In this document: positions 28,701 to 38,800 of the stretch, piece by piece | Layout of the letters: every line of letters begins with the position of its first letter | Position numbering within the stretch: position 1 is the first letter of the stretch | Made by a program: the position numbers and the translations under genes | Notes under the pieces: generated by a model | Databases searched by the model: none | What the model saw: the letters and a program-made list of their open reading frames with translations, nothing else | What the model was told of the DNA's origin: nothing | From: Paractinoplanes durhamensis | GTDB lineage: Bacteria; Actinomycetota; Actinomycetes; Mycobacteriales; Micromonosporaceae | Direction: 5' to 3' | Assembly (NCBI RefSeq): GCF_016862175.1 | Contig: NZ_BOML01000027.1 | Coordinates: 124,001-188,000, forward strand | Length of the DNA: 64,000 nucleotides

Positions 28701-29606
28701 ATGAGCTCAGTGAAGGCGCGCGCCTATCTCGGCCCCGAGGACCTGTTCGCGATGCAGCGGATCGTCCAGCGCGAGTGGACCACCAGCAACCGCTGGCACA
28801 TCGGTGATCTCGCCTGGCAGCGGCCGGCCATGCCCGACCTGCGCATCGCGCTGTGGGACGACGCCGCGTGGGCGTGGATCTCGGCACCGGCCCGGCTGGA
28901 GATGCAGGCGCCGGCCGAACTGGCCGGTGCGGTGCTCACCTGGTTCGACGAGGAGACCGGCGGCGGCGAGCAGTCGGTCACCATCATGGACAGCGACAAG
29001 GCCGTCATCGAGGAGCTGACCGCGGCCGGCTACCACCCGGTCGACGGGGACTTCTCCCGGCACTGCCACCGCGAGCTCGACGAGACGCTGCCGGCGCCGG
29101 TGCTGCCGGCCGGCTATCAGGTGCGGGCGGTCCGGCCGGGCGAGCTCGCGGCCCGCGCCGCCGTGCACCGGGCCGCGTGGCGGCCGAAGCGGCTCGGCGC
29201 GATGGGCGTGCCGCCGGTCGACCTCGGCGACGGCGAGTCCGGCATGACCACCGCCCGGTATGCCGACATCATCGGGCACTGGCCCTACCGGTCCGACCTG
29301 GACCAGGTCGTCGAGGCCCCGGACGGCAGCCTGGCCGGGTCGGCGCTGGGCTGGATCGACGAGGTCAACCGGGTGGCCCTGCTCGAACCGGTCGGCGTCG
29401 ACCCGCAGCACGGCCGGCTCGGTCTCGGCGCCGCGGTCAGCCTGGCCTGCCTGCATGCCATGCGCGCGGCCGGCGCCGAGCTGGCGGTGGTCTGCCCGCG
29501 CGGCGACGCCGGTTATCCGGTGCCGCGGCGGCTCTACCACGCGGTCGGCTTCCACGACGCCGGCCGCACCGTCACCTACCGGCGGGGTCAGGGCTCCCAG
29601 AGCTGA
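28701..29606 (+). CDS. Tandem GNAT-like acetyltransferase
   Basis: A 301-residue protein built like two GNAT domains. The N-terminal half is degenerate. The C-terminal half ends with the acetyl-CoA-binding stretch VDPQHGRLGLGAAVSLACL and the YHAVGFHDAGRTVTY finish typical of the family. The substrate is unknown. It begins 10 bp after the response regulator and may share its transcript. Its last 19 bases overlap the convergent protein kinase gene. Confidence 0.82.
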   Translation: MSSVKARAYLGPEDLFAMQRIVQREWTTSNRWHIGDLAWQRPAMPDLRIALWDDAAWAWISAPARLEMQAPAELAGAVLTWFDEETGGGEQSVTIMDSDKAVIEELTAAGYHPVDGDFSRHCHRELDETLPAPVLPAGYQVRAVRPGELAARAAVHRAAWRPKRLGAMGVPPVDLGDGESGMTTARYADIIGHWPYRSDLDQVVEAPDGSLAGSALGWIDEVNRVALLEPVGVDPQHGRLGLGAAVSLACLHAMRAAGAELAVVCPRGDAGYPVPRRLYHAVGFHDAGRTVTYRRGQGSQS

Positions 29607-31249
29607 AGCTCGGTGAACAGCGCGGCCGGCTTACGGACGTCCGGAGAGGACAGGTCGAGCGTGACCCCCGGCTCGGGAACCACTCCCAGGGCCATCTCGC
29701 CGACGAACTGGACGTCGCTGTCGGTGATCGTGATGCTCAGGACCGTGACGGTGTCGACGATGACGGTCAGGTGCCGGTCGACGGCGAAGAGCGTCACGTG
29801 GTGGCTGTCCTGCGGGTCGTTTCCCAGCGAGTAGTACGCGTGGCCCAGCGTCTTCCGGACGGTGTGCGCGGGGGTGTCGAGACCGACGAAGGTGCGGGTC
29901 GTGCACAGGGTCACCCGCTGACTGCCGCGGTCGTTCAAGTGCAGCCAGATCGCGGCGCACGTGTCGCCCTCCGGAATGCGCACGTCCACCGCGACCACGA
30001 CGTTCGTCACCGACGACCCGCCGGGGCAGACGTGGGCCGTGCCCTTGTCCAGCCGGGCGTAGAGACCGGTGGCGATCAGGAAGCAACCGCCGCCGTCGTC
30101 CTCGTGGCTGGCGTCCTGGAACGTCCCCGGGCCGACCAGCGGGTCGGCCAGGGTGAGCGCGGCAAACGCGGGGGTCGGCCCGGCGATCGGCACCGGCACC
30201 GTGTCGGTCGGTTCCACCAGCGGATGTTGTTCGGGCGCGCCGGTGAACGCCTTCATCAGCAGGGCGGTGACCACGGCGACGGCCACGCCGGTGGCGAACG
30301 AGGCGCGCAGCGCGAAGCGGATGCGGTGCCGGCGGGCGGCGGCCGTCCACGCCTGGGAGGCGCCGGACAGGCCGCTGTTGCGGGCGGCCAGCGCGGCCCA
30401 GCGCAGTTGCGGCTGCGCGGCGAAGCCGGCGTCCACCTTCAACAGGGCGTCGAGCAGTTCGTAGGCGGTCGGGCGCCGATCGGGGTCCTTGTCCAGCGCG
30501 GCCGCGATCAGATCCCGCAGCGGGCCGGACAGCCCGGTCAGCGAGGGCGGCTGGGTGAGGATGCGGGCGGCGGTGGCGACCGGCGAATCGGCGGCGAACG
30601 GGGTGCGGCCGGTCGCCGCGTACGCGATGAGCACGCCCCACGCGAAGATGTCCGCCGCCGGGCCGGCCGGCTGCCGGTCCTCGCCGGTGGCGAAGCGTTC
30701 CGGTGCCATGTAGGCGATCGTGCCGACCATCTGATCCGGGTGAGTGAGTTCGGTGCCGGACTCGGCGGCCCGGGCGATCCCGAAGTCGATCACTTTGAGG
30801 GTGCCGAGCGAGCAGAGCACGTTGGCCGGTTTGAGGTCGCGGTGGATCACCCCGGCACTGTGGATCGCGACCAGCGCGGTGGCCACCCCGACCGCGACGC
30901 TGTGCAGGTTGCCGCCGCGCAACGGACCGTTGCTCCGCACCAGCTCACCCAGGTCGGAACCGTCCACGTACTCGACGACCAGGTAGGGCATCGGGTGCTC
31001 GGGGTCGGCGTCGAGGACGGCCGCGGTGCAGAACGGCGGCACCTGCCGGGCCCGGGTGACCTCGCTGCGGAACCGGGCCCGGAACGCCGGATCGGCGGTG
31101 AGCTCGGATCGGATGAGCTTGACCGCGACCCGGCGGCCGTCGAGATCCTGGGCCAGGAAGACCGCGCCCATGCCGCCTTCGCCGAGTCGTGCCAGGAGTT
31201 GATATCCGCCCAGCCGGCGCGGATCGTCCGGCCGCAGTGGTTTGGTCAC
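29588..31249 (-). CDS. Receptor-type Ser/Thr protein kinase (PknB-like)
   Basis: A 553-residue transmembrane kinase. The kinase domain (about 12-275) has glycine loop LGEGGMGAVF, ATP lysine in VAVKLI, HRDLKPANV, DFG in VIDFGIARA and the APE-type MAPERF. One membrane helix lies near 315-335. The extracellular part (about 340-553) is beta-rich with Cys residues (GGCFLI, HVCPGG, DTCAAIW, VTLCTT) and no PASTA repeats. It may sense an external ligand. The start is GTG. Downstream targets are not evident. Confidence 0.92.
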   Translation of the reverse strand: MTKPLRPDDPRRLGGYQLLARLGEGGMGAVFLAQDLDGRRVAVKLIRSELTADPAFRARFRSEVTRARQVPPFCTAAVLDADPEHPMPYLVVEYVDGSDLGELVRSNGPLRGGNLHSVAVGVATALVAIHSAGVIHRDLKPANVLCSLGTLKVIDFGIARAAESGTELTHPDQMVGTIAYMAPERFATGEDRQPAGPAADIFAWGVLIAYAATGRTPFAADSPVATAARILTQPPSLTGLSGPLRDLIAAALDKDPDRRPTAYELLDALLKVDAGFAAQPQLRWAALAARNSGLSGASQAWTAAARRHRIRFALRASFATGVAVAVVTALLMKAFTGAPEQHPLVEPTDTVPVPIAGPTPAFAALTLADPLVGPGTFQDASHEDDGGGCFLIATGLYARLDKGTAHVCPGGSSVTNVVVAVDVRIPEGDTCAAIWLHLNDRGSQRVTLCTTRTFVGLDTPAHTVRKTLGHAYYSLGNDPQDSHHVTLFAVDRHLTVIVDTVTVLSITITDSDVQFVGEMALGVVPEPGVTLDLSSPDVRKPAALFTELQLWEP

Positions 31250-31344
31250 GTACCGGAACGGTACAAACGCCCGGCCAGGCTCCCGTGCCGAATCGGGCGT
31301 ATCTGCAAGGAAAGGCGACTGTGCGCAGGCGCCCCGAAAGAGGT

Positions 31345-31386
31345 ACCGATGGCCCCGGGCGTGTCCCGGCGCCCGGGACCATCGGT
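31345..31386. terminator. Hairpin terminator after the PL4-like gene
   Basis: ACCGATGG (31345-31352) pairs with CCATCGGT (31379-31386), then after one mismatch CCCGGGCG (31354-31361) pairs with CGCCCGGG (31370-31377). The loop is 8 nt. It begins 7 bp past the stop codon of the lyase gene on the minus strand. Confidence 0.8.
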
Positions 31387-31393
31387 GGTTTCG

Positions 31394-33028
31394 TCAGGCC
31401 GGGTCGACGGCGAGTGCGTCGAAGATGAAGTTCGGGCTGAGGAACGTGTCCCCGCTCGACCCGCTCAGCACCGACACGGAGATGGTGTTGCTGCCGGCCT
31501 TGAGCGCACTGGCCGGCACCGTGAACGTGTAGGTGGTGTTCACGCCGCGCCAGGTGCCGCGGGTGATGCCGCGCGAGTTGAGGTTGGTCGGCGCGGGCGA
31601 GGCCGAGGCGGGCGAGGTGAAGCTGCCGACCGTGATGGCCGGGCGGCCGCCGGCGAACGCGCCGGTGGTGGCGATCCGCACCTTCACGCCGTTGGCCGGC
31701 ACCGAGGTCAGCGGCAGGCTGACGGCGAGCGGCGAGTTGACCGACTTGAACTCGGCCATCGGCAGGGTGGCGGCCGAGCTGACCGCGCCGGTCCATGCCG
31801 ACATCCGCGAGTCCGACGGGTGCATCGTCTCGATCTTGTCGGCGTTCTTGAAGCCGGCCGGGGTGCCGTCGAACGCGCCGAGCTGCAGCAGCGTGCCGGC
31901 CGCGGGGACGTCGCCGGTCAGCGCGAGGGTGCTGGTCGCGCCGGCCGTGACGGTGACCTGCTTGGTGGCGCCGACCGCGAGCTCACCGGCGTAGAGGGTG
32001 GCCGTGTAGGTGCCCGGCCGGACGTGCCCGATCAGGAACTGCCCGGACTTGGACTGCCCCCAGTACTGGCCGTTCGGCCCGGACAGGGCGACCGTGCCGC
32101 GCTGGCCGTTCCACGACCCGCCGGAGGTCCCGCTGACCGCGCCACGAACGGCGTTCGACAGCAGACCCGGGATGTACGTGGACAGGAAGTCGAGGCTGCG
32201 CCCGGCCGGCAGAGCACCGTCGGTGACCGCCATCGCGTACGGCCCGTGCAGGCCGAGCCGCAGCCCCTCGGTGTTGTAGTGGCCGCTGAACATGTACTGG
32301 GTGACGTTCACGGCGCCGCCGGTGTCGTTCACCTCGATGTCCCGGAAGAAGGGTCCGCCCGAGGTCATCTCGTTGCTGCCCGGGATGATGTAGACGCCGT
32401 GGCCGTTGCCACTGGCCCCGAACGGCTGCTGCGCGATCAGCCGCTGCGAGCTGAAGAACTTCGACGCGGTCTGGCCGTTCGCGAAGCTGAAGACGTCCGA
32501 GCCCTCGACCGTGCCGGTGCTGTTGGCGGTGCGGGCGGCGACCGGCGAGGTGGTGAGCAGCTTCGAGCTCAGCCGGGTGATGAAGCGGGCCTCACCGGGG
32601 TTCAGCGCCTTGGTGATGTTGGTGGCGATGTAGATCGTGTTGTCGTTCTTGCGGGCGAAGTAGTACATCGTCACGCCGATGTCGTTGTTCGCGGCGGTGA
32701 CCAGGAGCGCGCCGTTGCTGAACGTCTTGCTGGTGACCGCGGCCGACGACCAGCCCGACTCGAACTGCCCGGCGGCCTGCCCGGACTGGGCGAGCTCGGT
32801 GCCGTTGTGCTTGAGCGAGGTGATGTTGCCGTTTGTCGCGTTCACCACGAACGTCACGCCGCTGCCGGTGTCGTACGTGATGTTGGTGGCCGCGGAGGCC
32901 CAGGGCTGGCCGCCGAACAGGCCGATGCCGGCAGCGGCGGCCACCACGGCGACGCCACCGGCCAGCAGGCCGCGCCGGCGCCGCGAGGGGAGGCGCCGGT
33001 GCGAGGTTGGGGACGAGATGATCGACAT
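31394..33028 (-). CDS. Secreted PL4-like polysaccharide (rhamnogalacturonan) lyase
   Basis: A 544-residue exported protein. The N-terminus has an arginine cluster before a hydrophobic stretch (RRRRGLLAGGVAVVAAA), possibly a Tat signal. The mature protein opens with a beta-sandwich catalytic domain of the rhamnogalacturonan lyase B type (ITYDTGSGVTFVVNATNGNI). A small fibronectin-like domain follows (FLIGHVRPGTYTATLYAGEL), then a C-terminal carbohydrate-binding domain (GITRGTWRGVNTTYTF). This three-part plan is that of PL4, which cleaves the rhamnogalacturonan I backbone. The ATG is 2 bp after the stop of the upstream membrane gene, so translation is coupled. Confidence 0.82.
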   Translation of the reverse strand: MSIISSPTSHRRLPSRRRRGLLAGGVAVVAAAAGIGLFGGQPWASAATNITYDTGSGVTFVVNATNGNITSLKHNGTELAQSGQAAGQFESGWSSAAVTSKTFSNGALLVTAANNDIGVTMYYFARKNDNTIYIATNITKALNPGEARFITRLSSKLLTTSPVAARTANSTGTVEGSDVFSFANGQTASKFFSSQRLIAQQPFGASGNGHGVYIIPGSNEMTSGGPFFRDIEVNDTGGAVNVTQYMFSGHYNTEGLRLGLHGPYAMAVTDGALPAGRSLDFLSTYIPGLLSNAVRGAVSGTSGGSWNGQRGTVALSGPNGQYWGQSKSGQFLIGHVRPGTYTATLYAGELAVGATKQVTVTAGATSTLALTGDVPAAGTLLQLGAFDGTPAGFKNADKIETMHPSDSRMSAWTGAVSSAATLPMAEFKSVNSPLAVSLPLTSVPANGVKVRIATTGAFAGGRPAITVGSFTSPASASPAPTNLNSRGITRGTWRGVNTTYTFTVPASALKAGSNTISVSVLSGSSGDTFLSPNFIFDALAVDPA

Positions 33029-33030
33029 GC

Positions 33031-34038
33031 CTACCTGGTGGCGATCACCGCCGGAAAGGTTGCCTCGGTTTCGCCGGTTTTTCTGATCATCACGACAACG
33101 AGCGCGAGACAGGCGAGCGCCCCGGGCACGGTCCAGTTCCCCGACTCGGCCAGCAGCGCCAGATAGCCGATCCCGCCGGTGATCAGAAGACGCCGCCGCT
33201 CGACCGCGAGGAGCAGGAACGACGCCACCGCGACCGGGTACCAGTAGTAGGGGTAGGCGACCGGATCGGTGACCACCCGGAGGAGCGCGGCGGCGAGCGG
33301 CACCGCTTGCGGAAGGCCACGAGAGTGGCCGGCGATCAGGGCGACGCCGCCGGCCACGATCACGCCCTGGGCGAGCCGCAGCCACCAGGTCACCTCGGTC
33401 ACCCCGAGCAGCCCGGCGATCGTCTGACTCGCGACCCGCCAGCGCAGGTCGAACATGGCGAAGTGCCCGGTCAGCACGAACGGCAGGTAGCAGGCGACGC
33501 CGAGCCCGGCGGCAAGCACACCGGTCCACAGGGCGCGGCGCAGCGGCACAGCGGCGAGCAGGCAGGGAATCCCGAGCATCGCCCAGGGGGCGATGGCCAC
33601 CCCGAGCGCGAGAACGGCCGCGGCGGGCAAGGGCTTTTTCAAACTTATTGCGTACGCCCAGAGCACCGGGATCGCCAGCTCCGCAGGATGCCCGTTCCAG
33701 GGCAGCGGGGCCAGCACCCACAGCAGGGCCAGCCCACCGGCGCACAGTTCGCGGCGCCGGTCGCCGCGGCCGAGCCACATCGCCGCCACCACCAGCGCCG
33801 CGTCGACGAGCGCGACGACCGGCAGCGCGGGCAGGCCGTCCCGCCCGCCGCCGATCATCAGCAGCCGGCTGATCAGCAGTTGGGCCGGGCCGGCCTGGTT
33901 CCAGGCGGCGGCATACACCTCGCCGAGCCGGCCGTGCAGCATCTGATCGGCGGCGGCCGCGAAGTCGGCGACGTCCGGCGGCACGGTCACGGTGAGGACG
34001 CCGAAGAGGGCGGCCAGCAGCGCCGCGACCACCCTCAC
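33031..34038 (-). CDS. Polytopic membrane protein, probable glycosyltransferase relative
   Basis: A 335-residue integral membrane protein with about nine hydrophobic segments. An early PPDVADFAAAADQMLHGRLGEVY loop resembles the first extracytoplasmic loop of polyprenyl-phosphate mannosyltransferases (GT-C fold). It would use a lipid-linked sugar outside the membrane; this is inference. The GTG start overlaps the stop of the preceding GT87 gene (GTGA), and the PL4-like gene follows 2 bp downstream. It may form a functional pair with the GT87 protein. Confidence 0.7.
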   Translation of the reverse strand: MRVVAALLAALFGVLTVTVPPDVADFAAAADQMLHGRLGEVYAAAWNQAGPAQLLISRLLMIGGGRDGLPALPVVALVDAALVVAAMWLGRGDRRRELCAGGLALLWVLAPLPWNGHPAELAIPVLWAYAISLKKPLPAAAVLALGVAIAPWAMLGIPCLLAAVPLRRALWTGVLAAGLGVACYLPFVLTGHFAMFDLRWRVASQTIAGLLGVTEVTWWLRLAQGVIVAGGVALIAGHSRGLPQAVPLAAALLRVVTDPVAYPYYWYPVAVASFLLLAVERRRLLITGGIGYLALLAESGNWTVPGALACLALVVVMIRKTGETEATFPAVIATR

Positions 34039-35192
34039 GCGGGCACCGGCACGGCCCGCCGCCGCAGCCACGCCCCGGACCGCACTCCCCCGACCGGGGT
34101 GGCGAGCAGCGCCACGAACAGCAGCACCTCGGCCGCGACCAGCCAGGTCTGGCCGTCGCTGCGCTGCCCGAGCAGCAGGTTGAGATAGCTGCCCGGCACG
34201 GCCAGCAGCAACAGCCCGGGCAGGAAGCGGGCCCAGACCCGGGCCGGCAGCCGGTGCACGACGACGAAGAGCAGGATCCCGGCGTACGCGATGAGCAGGA
34301 AGTGGACCTCGGCGATGCCGCCGGCCAGGAACGTGCCGAGCAGGAGCCCGTTGCCGAGCCAGACCGGCGAGAGCCGGCTCCCGCCGCCGCGGCCGACCCG
34401 CCACAGCACGGCGAGGACCACGGCGACCGCCGCCGCGACGCCGAGGACGTGCGGGGCGTGCTGCCCCTCGGCCCAGCCGCGCAGCGACAGGTTGTTGATC
34501 GCGTTGCGGTCGTGCAGGTCGGTGCCGCCGACGACGTAGCGCAGGACGTGCGGGAACTCCCGGCCGCCCGGCACCAGCAGCACCGACAGCACCAGGAGGG
34601 CGCCGGCCGGCAGCATGGTGGTGGCCAGCGCTCGCCGGCGGCGATGCAGGATCGGCACCAGCAGGAGGGGCGCCAGCAGCGGCTTGATCAGCAGGGTGGC
34701 GGCGAGCAGGGCGCAGCCGAGCACCCACCGGCCGCGGTGGAAGGCGAGCAGCACACCGACCGCGACCGGCACGAGAAGTTCGCTGAGGTTGCCGAGGAAC
34801 AGCGAGCGGCCCGCGATGACCCCGCCGAGCAGGCCCATCGCGGCCACCCCGAACACGGTGAGCCGCTGCGAGCGCGGCGCGGCCCGGGCCAGCAGCAGCG
34901 CGGCCAGCAGCAGCGCGGCGACCCCGGCGAGCACCCAGCCGACGAACGCGGCGGTGGCCGAGCCGAACGCGGCCGGCAACAGGGCGACCGCGGCGGTGGG
35001 CGGGTAGACGAAGTGCGGGTCGGCGAAGACCGGGGTGCCGTCGAGCAGCGCCCGCGCGGCGTCGCGCAGCGGCACGAAGTCGATGCCGACGATCACCCAG
35101 CCGCCGAGCACGGCGTACAGCTCCTGCCCGGCGAAGAGCGCGGCGACCGCGATCAGCAGCAGCCCACGTGCCCGCGGCGAAACAACCTTCAC
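34035..35192 (-). CDS. GT87-family polyprenyl-phosphate mannosyltransferase-like protein
   Basis: A 385-residue polytopic protein of the GT-C superfamily (DUF2029/GT87). It has an early extracytoplasmic loop carrying IDFVPLRDAARALLDG, where the Asp of GT-C enzymes sits, followed by FADPHFVYPPTAAVALLP. About ten membrane helices follow. GT87 members of mycobacteria add alpha-mannose to lipomannan and related glycolipids. It lies second in an operon headed by the sortase-like gene. Confidence 0.85.
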   Translation of the reverse strand: MKVVSPRARGLLLIAVAALFAGQELYAVLGGWVIVGIDFVPLRDAARALLDGTPVFADPHFVYPPTAAVALLPAAFGSATAAFVGWVLAGVAALLLAALLLARAAPRSQRLTVFGVAAMGLLGGVIAGRSLFLGNLSELLVPVAVGVLLAFHRGRWVLGCALLAATLLIKPLLAPLLLVPILHRRRRALATTMLPAGALLVLSVLLVPGGREFPHVLRYVVGGTDLHDRNAINNLSLRGWAEGQHAPHVLGVAAAVAVVLAVLWRVGRGGGSRLSPVWLGNGLLLGTFLAGGIAEVHFLLIAYAGILLFVVVHRLPARVWARFLPGLLLLAVPGSYLNLLLGQRSDGQTWLVAAEVLLFVALLATPVGGVRSGAWLRRRAVPVPA

Positions 35193-35232
35193 CCCAACCC
35201 GATCGGCCGCGGTGGCGGTTGCCCTGAGTCGG

Positions 35233-35733
35233 TCAGTCCTCCGGCAGCAACGAGGCCGAGACCACCAGACTCCGGTCCTGGCCGTCGCCGATCGTGAGCA
35301 GGGTGAGGGTCGGCTGCGTGGGCGGGCCGTAGGCGTGGTCGGCGGGGAGCGCGGCGGTCGGGTAGATGCCGACGCCGGCCACCGCGAACCGGGCGGTGCT
35401 GCGGTCGGCCCGGCGCACCGCGATCCGGTCGGCCGGGCGCAGCAGCCGCAGCCGGAAGAACACCGCGGGCGCGTCGTCGGCCACCGTGGCGTGCCCGGCG
35501 ATCAGCGACGACCCCAACTCGCCGGGGGTGGGCGAATTCCGGTACCAGACCGCCGGGGCGTCGCCGAGCGGCGGCGGCACGTCGAGGGTGCCGTCGGCGC
35601 ACAGGCCCATCGGCACCACGACGGTGCTCACGCCGATCGCCGGGATCTCCAGCCGGACCGGCATGGCCGGGCCGAGCACGCGGAAGTCACGCAGGCCGGC
35701 GGCGGGCGCCGGCGGGAAATAGCTCTCGGTCAT
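35233..35733 (-). CDS. Class F sortase-like protein lacking the catalytic Cys
   Basis: A 166-residue sortase domain. It matches class F sortases over the beta-barrel: RLEIPAIGVSTVVVPMGL, AVWYRNSPTPGELGSSLIAGH (putative catalytic His) and FFRLRLLRPADRIAV. Where active enzymes have a TC motif, this one reads LTLLTIGDGQ: the Cys codon is replaced by ATC (Ile). The active-site Arg may persist (QDRSLVV). No membrane anchor or signal peptide is visible before the domain, which is also unusual. It is likely not a transpeptidase; a binding or scaffolding role or early decay are both possible. It heads the GT87 operon. Confidence 0.8.
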   Translation of the reverse strand: MTESYFPPAPAAGLRDFRVLGPAMPVRLEIPAIGVSTVVVPMGLCADGTLDVPPPLGDAPAVWYRNSPTPGELGSSLIAGHATVADDAPAVFFRLRLLRPADRIAVRRADRSTARFAVAGVGIYPTAALPADHAYGPPTQPTLTLLTIGDGQDRSLVVSASLLPED

Positions 35734-35752
35734 GGCGGCATCTCCCCGTGCG

Positions 35753-35776
35753 CGGCGGGGCGAGACCGCCCCGCCG
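35753..35776. terminator. Hairpin terminator after the multi-PAS kinase
   Basis: CGGCGGGGCG (35753-35762) pairs perfectly with CGCCCCGCCG (35767-35776) around AGAC; flanking GTG and CAC can add three pairs past a bulge. It lies 35 bp past the kinase stop on the minus strand and before the sortase-like gene. Confidence 0.8.
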
Positions 35777-35811
35777 CACGCTAACCCGGGCGCCGCGGCA
35801 CCGGAACACTT

Positions 35812-38800
35812 CTATCCGTGATCGGTCAGTGCGATGGTCTGCAGGGTGACCACGAACCGGGAGCCGCCGCCCGGGTTGGGTTCGTGGTGGATGTCGCCGT
35901 GGTTGGCGTGCGCCAGCCCCTGCACGATGTAGAGGCCGAGCCCGGTGCCCTTCACGCTGGCCGCGTCCCGGTCGGCCCGGGCCAGCCGCTCGAACAGGTG
36001 CGGCCGGAACTCCTCGGGCACGCCCGGCCCGCTGTCCTCGACGTAGACGCTGGCGTGCCCGCGCCCGTCCCCGGTCAGCCGCATCGCGGTGGCGCCGCCG
36101 CCGTACTTGGCCGCGTTGGAGAGCAGGTTGACCAGGATCTGCTGGAGGTGACCGGGGTGGCAGAGCACCCGGGCGTCGGCGCCGGCCACCGGGATCCGGT
36201 CCAGGTCCATCGAGGCGAGCGCCTCCTCGACCTCGCCGCGCAGGGACAGCTCCTGCCGGGTCGCGGTGATCGAGCCGGCGTCGATGCTGACCATGGCGAG
36301 CACCTCGCGGACGATCTCGTCGAGGCGCTCCCCCTGCCGGGCGATCGCGTCGACGGCCCGCCCGCGGCGGTCCTCGTCGAGTTCGGGCGGGTTGTCGCAG
36401 AGCAGCTCGGCGTAGCCGCGGATGGACGACAGCGGGTTGCCGATCTCGTGGCCGAGCATCCCGATGATGTCGAGTTTCAGCTGGTTGGCCGCCTCCAGCT
36501 CGATGTTGCGCTCGCCGAGGGCGGCGGCCGCGGAGTCGCGGGCCTTCTCCGCGGCCCGCCGCGCGGAGATGTCGGTGACCACGCCGATGATGCTCTTGGG
36601 GCGGCCGATCTCGTCGCGGACCAGCGAGATGGTGGCGGACACGTCGACCCAGTGGCCGTCGGCGTGCCGCAGCCGGCCCTCATGGGTGAACGCGGTGGCG
36701 TCCCCGGCGAACAGGCCGGCGATCCCGTGCCGGACCGTCGCGAAGTCGTCCGGGTGCACCAGGTAGGTGTCGCCGACCGCGACCAGTTCCTCGGGCGGGT
36801 AGCCGAGCATCGCCGCGTAGGCCGGGTTGACCTGGGTGCCGGTGCCGTCGAGGCTGCGGATGATCTGCCCGGCGGCCGAGTTGGCGAACTGGGCCCGGAA
36901 CCGCTGCTCGCTCTCGGCCAGGGCCTTCTCGGCGGCGCGGGCCGCGGTCACATCCGTGTTGATCTCCAGGACCTGCGGGTCGGCGCCGGTGCTCGGCCGG
37001 TGCAGCACCTGCCGGCTGACCACGGTCACGGTCCGGCCGCCGGCGGTGAGGTGTTCCAGCGTGCCATTCCAGTGCCCGTCCCGGTCGAGGCTGTCCCGCA
37101 CGACCTGGTCGCTCCCCCCGCCCGGGAATCCGGTGGCGAGCAACCGGTTGGTGTGCCGGCCCTGCACGACGCTGAGCGGCCAGCCGTACAGGGTTTCCGC
37201 GCCGGCGTTCCACCAGCGGATCGTCCCGTCCAGGTCGCGGACGATCACCGCGGCCGGGATGAGTTCGAGCAGCCGGGCCTGCCGCCGCAGCTCGGTGGTG
37301 GCGGCCCGCTTGGCGGTGATGTCCTCGACCTGGCTGACCACGTAGAGCGGGTCGCCGCGGTCGTCGAACACCGGCGCCCCGGCCACCGAGACCCAGACGA
37401 CGTGCCCGTCCTTGTGCCGGTAACGCATCTCGGCGCGGTACGGCGTGAGCCCGGCCGCGATCGCCTCCTCGATCACCTCGTCGTCCGGCACGTCCGACGG
37501 GTGCACCAGGTCCTTGTAGGTCATCTCGATCAGCTCGGCGCCGCGGTAGCCGGTGATCGCGCTCATCGCCGGGTTGACCTGCAGATAGTGGCCGCGGTCG
37601 GACTCCCCCATGCCGACCAGGGTGAGGCCGAGCGGCGAGTTCTCGAACGCCAGCCGGAACCGGGTCTCGCTGGCCTCCAGGGCGTTGAGCGCGCCGGTCC
37701 GCTCGGCGAGCAGCTGCGCGTTGCGTTCGGCGTCGTCGGCGTGCCGCAGGGCCGAGCTGAGGCTGTCGGCGAGCAGCGCGAGCTGCTGCTCGTCGGTCTC
37801 GTCGAACACGTGCGACCGGGTGGCCGAGATCTTCAGGCAGCCGATCACCCGGTTCTCGGCGTGCAGCGGGGCGATCAGCATCGACCCGATGCCGAGGCGC
37901 TCGCAGGCGGCCCGGTCGACCCGCGGGTCTTCGGTGGTGTCCGGGGAGTGCGCGGGTGCGTCGGTGACCAGCACCCGGCCGCTGAGCGACCCCTTGATCT
38001 TGACACGGGCACCGGCCGCGGTGGCCAGCTTCCCGGCGGTGGCCTGGTAGTAGAGGTCGTCGCCGTCGACGAGTTCGAGCGCGGAGCCGTCGGCCGCGTC
38101 GAACAGCTCCACCGCCCGCACCGCGACCACCTGCAGGGCGGCGTCGCGGGTGCCGGCCGCCGCGGTGACCTCGCGCTGCACGGCGAGGGTGGCGCGCAGC
38201 CGGCGCACCTCGCGTTCGCTGACCGCGGCGGCGGTCCGCTCGGCCGAGATGTCCTGGAGCTGGACCAGCCACCAGCGCCGGCCGGCCGGGCCGGGGATGA
38301 GCGCCAGGGTGACCCGGGTCCAGCAGACGGTGCCGTCCGGCCGGCGCAGCCGGGCGTCGTAGGAGACATCGCGGGCGCCGCGCAGCAGCGCGAGCCGGCC
38401 GTGGGTGGCCTCGTCGAGGTCGGCCGGGTCGGTGATCTCCCGGTGGGTGAGCCCGAAGAGCTCCCCGCGGGGCCGGCCGGTGAGGGCGGCGGCGGCCGGG
38501 TTGGCCCGCTGGAACCGGCCGTGCTCGTCGGTGATCAGCAGGCCGATCGGGCAGCCGTCGAAGGCGGTGCGGAACTGTTCCTCGCTGCGGGCCAGGTCGG
38601 CCCGGGCCTGCCGCTCGGCGGTGACGTCGAGCAGCTGCACCACCGCCGACTCCGGTCCCCGGTCGTCGGTGATGGCGAGCAGATGAACGGCCACCGTGAC
38701 CCGGCTGCCGTCGGCCCGGTGCAGCTCGGCCTCGCGGGCCGGCCCGACGTCGTCGCCGGCGTCCGCGACGGCCAGCGCGAGGGCCGGCAGGTCGCCGTCG

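Noticed and set aside
28853-33166. A 1437-codon plus-strand frame across the GNAT, kinase and lyase genes
   Set aside because: It is low in complexity and antisense to two clear genes, and it shifts frame relative to the GNAT gene.
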